From: Chrysochromulina tobinii
Lineage: Eukaryota > Haptophyta > Prymnesiales > Chrysochromulinaceae
DNA length: 23,448 nucleotides
Direction of reading: 5' to 3'
Assembly (NCBI GenBank): GCA_001275005.1
Contig: JWZX01002223.1
Location: 1 to 23,448 of the forward strand
Part shown: one piece after another, positions 17,410 through 23,448 of the stretch
Layout: every line of letters begins with the position of its first letter
Position numbering within the stretch: the stretch's first letter is position 1
Notes under the pieces: generated by a model
Databases searched by the model: none
The model's input: only the letters and a program-made list of their open reading frames with translations
What the model was told of the DNA's origin: nothing
Translations under genes and position numbers: made by a program

Positions 17410-18195
17410 GCGGGTGCAGGCGCGCAGCAATCGCCGCCAGCTTGAGGGACTGGTGGCGGTCTGTTCACACCGTGAAGCGCCGTGAACGGCCCAAACGCCT
17501 GAAGGGAGACGGGCCATGACGTGGTGGATAGGGGGGAGGCGAGGTCGAGGGGCGAGAGGCGCCGCATGCTATTCAGACAGAACGTTGATGTGAGAACCGC
17601 ATGCTCGCCTTCGCGACCTCCTCATCACAGACGAGCGGGAAAGCGGTCGCGGGCGGTGGCGCGATGGTCGCGCCGCGGGTGTGTGGCGTGCGGGCTCTGC
17701 AATGCCCTGGGTTTCGAGTCTGACCGGGGTAGCATGGACCTGTCTGGAGCCCGGCCCGCCGGCGAGAGGCGCACCGGGAGACAGGACGAGACGCAGACGG
17801 CACGGACGAGAGAGCAAAGTGCTGTCGGGAGCGACGAGTATCGACGCCCGCGGTCGGTGTCGGACGGCTGAGAGACCCTGCGAGCCCCTGACCGGCCTCG
17901 CGTTTTTTATTGATTTATTCTGATCATACGATAAATCCGCGCCTTCTTCTCGTTCTCTTGAGATGAAACGTTCGGATACATAGAGCTCTCTCGGCTCGTA
18001 TCGACTCTATCCGTACTGTCTCGGCGACCGGACTGTGAAGTGGAGTACTAAGTGTGATCTCGTGCGATCTCGTGTGAAACGTTCTCGTAGTGTGAACGGA
18101 AGCTGCGTGGTTGAGCTATTTTCAGACGTGAGCAGCACAAATACTGATCGCGCTTCAGTGATTCGACGTCCTTGGGGAGCTGCGAGGGATGCATT
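17410..18195. other. Convergent intergenic spacer, no gene seen
   Basis: This 786-bp spacer lies between convergent 3' ends. Most of it is GC-rich without protein-like frames. An AT-rich island at about 17900-17940 holds an inverted repeat, GATTTAT/ATAAATC (17912-17918, 17931-17937). From 18035 to 18120 GTGTGA/CTCGTG-like strings recur. No RNA gene was recognised. Confidence 0.45.
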
Positions 18196-18771
18196 TCACT
18201 CGCCCGCCTCGCATCTCTTGATCAGCCCTTTGTCGAAGCAAATCTCAAGGGCGAATGCTGCTGCAGCACAGGCGGTTGCGGTCTGGGCAGTGGCGAGAAA
18301 TCCAGCGGCAATCATCTCCCAAGAGAAGTATCCCAGCGGCGCACCACAATTCAACGGGATGGCTGAGCACGTGTCCGGCGCATCCAGCAGCGCCCAAGCG
18401 CGCGTGATGACAAAAGCGCCGACGACACCCTGCTTGAGCATGGGGTTGTTGTCGGTGCGTACAGCATAGCGATAAACAACGCCAAAAAGGAGAAGCATGA
18501 TCGCCAGCCCGTCAGCTTGTAGCTCCCATTGAGGTGTGAATCTGGATGGGTCGAGCATGGTCGCAGGCAAGCCACCAAGGTTGCCTGCAATTGTTGCAGC
18601 CACGGCAGCCTTGCCGCTTTCAGCACGTTTTGCTGCAGGATCCTCTTGCAACATCATGTTGCGCGAGCGCGCTGATAAACGGGAAATTGTACATGACCCG
18701 ATAACGTGGAAGCCTTGAACGCTGTCGGCGATCGAGATGAAGGCGAGGAGAGAGAAATAGGGCGACGACAT
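18196..18771 (-). CDS. Small plastid-type integral membrane protein, 191 aa
   Basis: The ATG at 18769-18771 opens a complete frame. Residues 1-20 (MSSPYFSLLAFISIADSVQG) are a likely signal peptide followed directly by Phe (FHVIG) and a Ser/Arg-rich stretch to about 40. This is the bipartite leader, with Phe at the cleavage point, known for complex red plastids. The mature part has hydrophobic segments at about 55-70, 86-102, 112-130 and 150-178, with conserved-looking strings ADGLAIMLLLFGVVYRYAVR and KQGVVGAFVITRAWALLD. This resembles an uncharacterised membrane protein family of cyanobacteria and plastids; that comparison is from memory and moderately certain. A thylakoid or envelope location is inferred. 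The function is unknown. It is followed by the methyltransferase stop 276 bp upstream on the same strand. Confidence 0.75.
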   Translation of the reverse strand: MSSPYFSLLAFISIADSVQGFHVIGSCTISRLSARSRNMMLQEDPAAKRAESGKAAVAATIAGNLGGLPATMLDPSRFTPQWELQADGLAIMLLLFGVVYRYAVRTDNNPMLKQGVVGAFVITRAWALLDAPDTCSAIPLNCGAPLGYFSWEMIAAGFLATAQTATACAAAAFALEICFDKGLIKRCEAGE

Positions 18772-19047
18772 GGCGATGGCCCTCGGGAAGTTCTACGGGA
18801 CTATTCACACCCCGCCAAACTCAGAACTCGTAAGTTCTTTCGTACTCAATCACACAGCTTCATGACAATAACAACAGAAGTTCTGAAGAAGAAGACCACC
18901 TGAGATGCTGACCTTACGGTACCCGCCGGTTGCGTTGGCTATTGGGGGTGAAAGAAGCTGGACCTGGAGGGAGGGTGCACGGGTACAGATCGTTGGGAGC
19001 CCAACTGGGAGAGTCGCGTGGCTTGCGTGAGCTTTAGTATATTGATG

Positions 19048-19791
19048 TCAGGGAGGAATAGGAAGCGTGTCAAGCCGCCAGAGGGAAATTCTCTTCCCTC
19101 TGCCATGACGCGCTCCTCGGTCCGTGAAATCGTGCTCGGTGAAGTCCCATTCGGACTTAGGGAGGTTGTATGGCGCATTGTGAAGATTCAATCCCCGCAC
19201 CCCCCCTTCGTTCAGTTCCATGCCGTGCGGCTTCGACGTCGGAACGTCTGAGTTTTCCTTGGTGTGGTGCGGCGTGTGCGTTACCAAGAGCCAGCGGCTG
19301 CCAGTGCGCTTCAGATTTCGAAGCGCTGCCAAGACCTTGTCAGAGGACAAGTGGAAGAAGACGTCGCGCGCCATGACGAGGTCGTGAGCACCGACGAGCT
19401 CGGGATAGCCTGGGTCGGTCATGTCGGCATGGATGAATCTCCACTGAGGGTGCCCGGGTCGAAGCGTCTTCACGTGCCTCTCGATGAGGGAGCCGACAAT
19501 GTCGGTACCTGTGTAGTTGAGAGGTGGCGATGCCCGGCGGTTCGCCAAGCCATCCACTTTGCGCAGACTATCTATCACCTCAAGGGTGACGGGCATCCAC
19601 TCCATTGAACCGCACGCGGCATCCAAGAAAGAATCGATGCCCTGGCTCATGATAAAGTAGACGAGAAGACCGGAGAGGCCACGCGTTGACCTCTCCGAGG
19701 AGCCCGGCCCCGAGCCACCGCCAGATTTGCCCCAAATTCTTTCGGCATACACACGATCGAAGCCTGAGATTGGACCCGCTCTTGCTGGCAT
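19048..19791 (-). CDS. Class I SAM-dependent methyltransferase, 247 aa
   Basis: The frame from the ATG at 19789-19791 to TGA at 19048 encodes 247 residues. FLDAACGSMEWM (55-66) is the glycine-rich SAM-binding motif I in the DxxCG variant. YTGTDIVGSLIE (93-104) gives the acidic end of strand 2, FIHADMTDP (119-127) follows, and DLVMARDVFFHLSSDKV (137-153) is motif IV with the post-motif helix. The N-terminal FDRVYAERIWG, then SGPGS, and the late GLNLHNAPYNLP belong to a methyltransferase group I recall mainly from bacteria. The acceptor is unknown; sugar or small-molecule methylation is only a guess. No targeting peptide is evident. A four-copy GTCAA tract lies about 50 bp upstream of the start. 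Confidence 0.82.
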   Translation of the reverse strand: MPARAGPISGFDRVYAERIWGKSGGGSGPGSSERSTRGLSGLLVYFIMSQGIDSFLDAACGSMEWMPVTLEVIDSLRKVDGLANRRASPPLNYTGTDIVGSLIERHVKTLRPGHPQWRFIHADMTDPGYPELVGAHDLVMARDVFFHLSSDKVLAALRNLKRTGSRWLLVTHTPHHTKENSDVPTSKPHGMELNEGGVRGLNLHNAPYNLPKSEWDFTEHDFTDRGARHGRGKRISLWRLDTLPIPP

Positions 19792-19842
19792 TCCGAACAC
19801 CGCGCAGCACCGCGACGGATCATGCGAGTGCGTGCGTGCGTG

Positions 19843-19862
19843 GTCAAGTCAAGTCAAGTCAA
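19843..19862. repeat. Four tandem copies of GTCAA (TTGAC on minus)
   Basis: Four perfect pentamers lie 52 bp upstream of the methyltransferase ATG. The same pentamer is at 6876-6890. Confidence 0.75.
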
Positions 19863-20022
19863 CGTGCGTGACGTGAACGTTAACACGACCTGCTCAGAAT
19901 ACACACATATTAAATGACCCCATACGAGACACGGAGCATGCGCGCGCTGGGCACGTTTTCGCCGTGGCCGACAACCGCCGATGCGCCGCGGACCGACGGA
20001 TGCGCCGCAGCCGACGCTCAGA

Positions 20023-20056
20023 ACCGGTAAAAAGACACCGGGGGGGGCCGGGACAC
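20023..20056. repeat. Dispersed repeat, copy 2
   Basis: This 34-bp block matches 12381-12413: same start ACCGGTAAAAAGACACCGGG, same end GCCGGGACAC, one extra or changed base in the G run. A TACCGGTAAC follows shortly after, at 20064-20073. Confidence 0.75.
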
Positions 20057-20253
20057 ACATGGGTACCGGTAACGCGTGTGAAGCATGCTCCGAATCAAAC
20101 CACACTCACAACAAAACTTAAACTAAGGCACACAAAACGCGAAGAAGGAAGCGCAGCGGGGCGAGAGGATATCCGCATTCCGCTTCGGCTTTACTTCGGC
20201 TGTTCTCTTAATATCTCAGTTCTCACGGGAGACTAAATCTATATACTATATAC

Positions 20254-22092
20254 TTACGCATTCGTGCCTTCGGGTGGCTCCCTGCGTTGATGCGGGACCT
20301 TCGCATCGCGCAGGATGAAGTCGGCGGCGCGCTCGCCGATCATCATGCAGGTGGCGTGCGTGTTTCCGCTGGGTGGACGCGGCATCACCGAAGCGTCGGC
20401 GACGCGAAGCCCTTGGACGCCGAGCACACGCAGCTGGAGGTCGACGCATGCAGTACGGTCGGTGGGTGGTCCGAGTCGGCAAGTTCCCGCCAGGTGGTTG
20501 ACGGGGAGCTCGGAGCGATCGCACGCGGGCCGGCCAAGCTGCCGGAACTGACGTGGTCCGCACGCGATCGCGTCGTGCAGCTGCTCGTCGGTCTGCACGT
20601 GGCTGCCCGGGATGAGCTCGCTCAGGAAGAGATTATCCAGCGGAGGCGTAGTCGCGATCCGACGCATCTCACGTACTGCCCAGATGAGCGGTTGACTGTC
20701 GTTCACATCGGCGAGGTAGGGGCCCTGGAAGATGGGTGCATCGGCGAAGCGCGCCGAGCGCAGCGCCACGTAGCCGCGAGAGCGCGGGTGGTTGTTTGCG
20801 ATCTCGAGCGACGCGATGCTATTGTAGCGCGTCGACCAAGTGCGGCCATACTTATCCCACGGGTGGATGGTGAGCTGGATGTCGGGCTCGTCGCCGCGCG
20901 CGTACGGCGAGCGAAGGAAGGCCCCCGCCGAGATGCCCGGGGAGGCAAAGACCGACGAGGGATCGCCCTCGCTGTAGCGCTCGAGCTGATCGCGGCAGTA
21001 CGCGTCTGCCTCCTTTAGGTTATTACTCCAGGCGTCCAGCCGGCAGCGCACGAAGTCTCCGCCGGTGCTCACCCACTGCATGATCGCGTACACTCCGTCG
21101 GCGAGGCCGCGGCCCACGGCTGGGTTGTGGTGGATCACGTGGATGCCCAGCTTCGTGAGCGCCGCGCGGTCGCCGATGCCAGAGAGCAGGAGCAACTTGG
21201 GCGTATTGATGGCACCGGCGGAGATGACTATCTCCCGCGTCGCCCTGGCGTAGACGCGGCGCGCGTTGTCGGTCGGGTTGCTCCCTTGGACGTACTCGAC
21301 GCCCGTGGCGCGGGCAGTCGCGTCGAACAGGATGCGGCTCACGAGGCAGTTGGTGAGCACCGTCACTGTCTCGGGACGTGACTTCGTACCCAAGAAAGCC
21401 TTGGCAGAGGACTCACGCACGCCGCCGCGGATCATGAACTGATAGAAGCCCGCGCCGAGGCGCGACTCGCCGTTGAAATCGTCATTGGCTGGGGCGCCGG
21501 CCGCGACGGTGCTCGCGACAAAGGCGCGCGAGATATTGTCCGAGATCACCGATGTCACCGACATGGGCCCGTCTTTTGAGTGCAGGGCCGACGGGCCGTG
21601 CTGCTGGTTGGCCTCCGAGCGTTTGTAGAAGGGGAGCACGTCTGACCAGCTCCAGCCAGGACCCCAGCTCTCAAAGTCCTCGGGACGACCACGCATGTAG
21701 AGCATCGCGTTATGGATGCCGCAGCCGCCAAGGCCACGCGCGATTGATGGCGGCGGATCGGCAGGCACGTTCCACTCGTACTGCTTGCTCCAGCGGTGGT
21801 CTGAGAGCACCTGCACCCAGCCGAGTGGCACATCGAAGATGGTTAAGTCGCCGGCGACCGTCTGCGTGCCACCGAGCGCGTGCTGCGTCGGCCCGCCCGC
21901 TTCGAGCACAAGCACGCTGAAGCCCGCTTGGCCGAGTCGGCCGGCGACCACGCTGCCTGTCGAGCCACCGCCTATGACGATGTAGTCGTACTGGGACTCG
22001 GCCTCAAGTGGGCTTGTAGACGATAAGAGAAGCGCTATCACCACGGCCACGAGCACGGCCAAGGCGGCGACGCGAGCGAGGCTGGAAGCCAT
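20254..22092 (-). CDS. GMC-family FAD oxidoreductase with N-terminal signal or anchor, 612 aa
   Basis: The ATG at 22090-22092 gives 612 residues; upstream sequence begins with GTG. Residues about 5-24 are strongly hydrophobic (signal peptide or anchor). YDYIVIGGGSTGSVVAGRL (35-53) is the FAD dinucleotide fold, and GGCGIHNAMLYMRG (122-135) is GMC signature 1, followed by FESWGPGWSWSDVLPFYKRSE. GAINTPKLLLLSGIG (293-307) is signature 2. NHLAGTCRLG (532-541) carries the catalytic His533, and RVADASVMPRPPSGNTHATC (563-582) carries the conserved Asn577. The family oxidises alcohols such as choline, glucose or aryl/alkyl alcohols. The substrate cannot be told from sequence. Fatty acid photodecarboxylase is a GMC relative in algae, but its diagnostic residues could not be verified, and a secretory rather than plastid leader argues against it. 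It is divergent from the wall-type gene at 22358. Confidence 0.9.
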   Translation of the reverse strand: MASSLARVAALAVLVAVVIALLLSSTSPLEAESQYDYIVIGGGSTGSVVAGRLGQAGFSVLVLEAGGPTQHALGGTQTVAGDLTIFDVPLGWVQVLSDHRWSKQYEWNVPADPPPSIARGLGGCGIHNAMLYMRGRPEDFESWGPGWSWSDVLPFYKRSEANQQHGPSALHSKDGPMSVTSVISDNISRAFVASTVAAGAPANDDFNGESRLGAGFYQFMIRGGVRESSAKAFLGTKSRPETVTVLTNCLVSRILFDATARATGVEYVQGSNPTDNARRVYARATREIVISAGAINTPKLLLLSGIGDRAALTKLGIHVIHHNPAVGRGLADGVYAIMQWVSTGGDFVRCRLDAWSNNLKEADAYCRDQLERYSEGDPSSVFASPGISAGAFLRSPYARGDEPDIQLTIHPWDKYGRTWSTRYNSIASLEIANNHPRSRGYVALRSARFADAPIFQGPYLADVNDSQPLIWAVREMRRIATTPPLDNLFLSELIPGSHVQTDEQLHDAIACGPRQFRQLGRPACDRSELPVNHLAGTCRLGPPTDRTACVDLQLRVLGVQGLRVADASVMPRPPSGNTHATCMMIGERAADFILRDAKVPHQRREPPEGTNA

Positions 22093-22357
22093 TTGGTGTG
22101 AACGATGACTCACTCGGACTCAGTTGCTCTGTGGGGTATTGAGGCGGGTGGGGCAGTCGGAAGATGGTTCAGAAGGTTCAGCCGTGTATTGGAAGTCACA
22201 CAGACATACATTCACATGAATGTCCCGTTGACCGTTGGTTCGGTTTGTACACGCACGACGCGACGCGATTTCGTGCCGGTAGCGGCCGGTCGGAGCGATG
22301 TTGCCCAGAGTAAAACCGCTGCCATCGATCCACGCGTGTCTGCGGCTGCGCGACCGT
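22093..22357. promoter_or_regulatory. Divergent promoter region, GMC oxidoreductase and Cys-repeat/Pro-rich gene
   Basis: This 265-bp spacer separates divergent ATGs; both products carry N-terminal secretory signals. No specific motif was recognised. An ATG at 22298 in frame with the plus-strand gene would add 20 residues ahead of the signal peptide, and was not preferred. Confidence 0.35.
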
Positions 22358-23448
22358 ATGCCGTCAATGGTTGGGCTATCCACAACAGCGCAGATATTGT
22401 TGGGGCTGCTGCTGCTTACCGTGCAGGCGTGCGATGACTCGACGGCAGATAATTACGGCAGGCCTGGGCCGTGCGTGCCGAAACCCATCCTGTACTGCGA
22501 CGACCCACTTGCGTACAATTTTCAAGCGCATATAGCGGGTACCGCGCAAAGATCACAGCATCTTCAACCCCGTTGAACTCGTTAGCTGCGAGAGCTGACA
22601 CCTTCTCGTCCACGTTTGCCGGTGCACACAGGCGACCAACGAATGATACGCATGAGGCACAGTTGCAGGTATGCCATCCACGGCTGCGGAGACTCTGCCG
22701 CAGCCAACTACGTGCCCTACGCGGGCAGGTCTGCCTACGAAGGCGTGCCCGCCGTCGCGATTTTCGTGCATAACCGGTCCATGTGTCAGTATAGTGGCTG
22801 CAATGACTCGGCCGCTGCCAATTTCGACTCGAGAGCGACCTTCAACGACGGCACATGCAGGTACAGGTCGCGTGGATGTATGGACCCGACCTCAGCGCTG
22901 TACCTCACCCGATACGATGAGTCCTGTGCTTGGGCCACGCCACCGCCGGCTCCACCGCGGCCTTACACGGCAGACGCAGGCCGGTGGACTCCGTTGGCAC
23001 CTGATCCACGTCCGCCGCCGCCGCCTGCACCGATGCCACCACCCTCGCCACCACCCTCGCCACCACCACCCTCGCCGCCGCCCTTAGAGCCGCCACGCCC
23101 ACCACCACCTTCGCCGCCACCCTCGCCGCCACCCTATCCGCCGCCGTTCCCGCCCCCGCCCGCGCCGCCGGACCCTTCGCCGCCACCGCCTTTGCCGCCG
23201 CCCCCTTCGCCGCCCCCGAAGCCACCACCATCACCACCACCATGTCCACCACCAATACAACCGCCAGCCCCTCCACCATCCCCACCGCCGTCACCACCAC
23301 CATTTCCACCTCCACGGCCAAGGAACCCACCGTTTCCAAGGCCTAGTCCACCGCCGTTCCCGCCTCCGTCCCCGCCACCTCCATCGCCACCGCCGTCGCC
23401 ACCACCATCGCCTCCTCCTCCCTCACCGCCGCCCTCACCACCACCGCC
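22358..23448 (+). CDS. Secreted Cys-repeat protein with poly-Pro (Hyp-rich-type) region, 3' incomplete
   Basis: The model uses exons 22358-22538 and 22632 onward, running off the window. MPSMVGLSTTAQILLGLLLL is a signal peptide. About five short units follow, each with a C-x-D-x-x-A-x-N-Y/F core and a following Cys: CDDSTADNY, CDDPLAYNF, GCGDSAAANY, GCNDSAAANF (ending FNDGTC) and a degenerate GCMDPTSALY. Such GC-D-P-x-A-x-N-Y repeats are common in extracellular proteins of algae and some bacteria. From about 22926 the chain is SPPPSPPPP-like, as in pherophorins and extensins, where Pro is hydroxylated and glycosylated. A cell-surface, scale or wall role is inferred. The 3' end and total length are unknown. 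Confidence 0.72.
22539..22631 (+). other. Candidate 93-nt GT-AG intron in the Cys-repeat region
   Basis: The donor is ATAGCGG/GTACCG and the acceptor GTGCACACAG/GCGAC, with GCTGACAC as a possible branch site. Splicing removes in-frame TGA (22574-22576) and TAG (22583-22585) and keeps the frame. It completes a repeat unit, CDDPLAYNF...SCRY, that the unspliced frame breaks. No flanking direct repeat comparable to the other two introns was seen. Confidence 0.65.
22926..23448 (+). repeat. Low-complexity CCG/CCA/TCG codon repeat (poly-Pro/Ser)
   Basis: The coding strand is dominated by CCA, CCG, CCC, CCT and TCG codons to the window edge. The mixture of synonymous Pro codons shows selection for the protein sequence rather than simple DNA slippage alone. 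The apparent minus-strand Val/Ala frame over this stretch is a mirror artefact. Confidence 0.85.

Larger units (their letters stand above)
19792..20253. other. Intergenic spacer with pentamer tract and dispersed repeat
   Basis: This 462-bp spacer lies between the methyltransferase start and the GMC oxidoreductase stop, both on minus. It holds the GTCAA tract (19843-19862), the second copy of the dispersed repeat (20023-20056), and an AT-rich end around 20210-20250 that is probably the GMC 3' region. No gene was seen. Confidence 0.45.

Noticed and set aside
20254-22092. Fatty acid photodecarboxylase identity for the GMC protein
   Set aside because: The key photodecarboxylase residues could not be confirmed by eye and the leader looks secretory; only the GMC family call is supported.
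22905-23339. Minus-strand Val/Ala/Met-rich frame of 144 codons
   Set aside because: It is the mirror of the poly-Pro/Ser codons on the plus strand, where the frame continues in phase from a signal peptide and Cys repeats.

Overview
This is nuclear DNA of a eukaryote. Genes sit on both strands, each with its own spacer. Several are interrupted by very short GT-AG introns (66 to 122 nt), and the protein types are eukaryotic: MAPK, MORC ATPase, voltage-gated K+ channel, EF-hand proteins, Hyp-rich-type wall protein. Coding DNA is GC-rich. Two proteins start with what look like signal-peptide-plus-transit leaders of the kind used by algae with complex (secondary red) plastids. An ERK7/MAPK15-type kinase suggests a flagellated cell. 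The best guess is a flagellate alga with a compact genome, most likely a haptophyte; a pelagophyte or related stramenopile cannot be excluded. The assignment is inference from gene content only.

Layout. 1-515: a short array of the octamer CTCGACAG, no gene. 516-2039 (-): EF-hand/coiled-coil protein. 2380-3738 (+): two-span membrane protein with one 93-nt intron. 4330-5814 (-): plastid-type helical-repeat protein ending in an EF-hand pair, one 66-nt intron. 5996-6781 (-): basic Ser/Pro/Arg-tailed protein. 7120-8241 (+): MAPK15-like kinase. 8912-12265 (-): MORC-type ATPase fused to Tudor-like, AP2 and SAM-like domains. 12772-15267 (-): voltage-gated K+ channel with a cyclic-nucleotide-binding-like domain, a 122-nt intron and a one-base frame disruption. 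15519-17409 (+): Ala/Pro-rich protein with a repeated F-x-x-L-R-A-S motif. 18196-18771 (-): small plastid-type membrane protein. 19048-19791 (-): SAM-dependent methyltransferase. 20254-22092 (-): secreted or membrane-anchored GMC oxidoreductase. 22358 to the window end (+): secreted Cys-repeat/poly-Pro wall-type protein, incomplete.

The genes do not form an operon or one pathway. The most unusual features are these. (1) Two introns in unrelated genes have 21-bp direct repeats (one perfect, one 19/21) spanning both splice junctions. Three introns share an ATTGCCACT motif, expanded into a 10-12 bp minisatellite in two of them. This looks like recent intron gain by an introner-like process. (2) A single polypeptide joins a MORC ATPase to an AP2 DNA-binding domain, a Tudor-like reader and a SAM-like domain. 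(3) An organellar helical-repeat protein carries a C-terminal calcium-binding EF-hand pair. Many apparent N-terminal extensions begin with GTG or TTG; starts here were moved to the first credible ATG.
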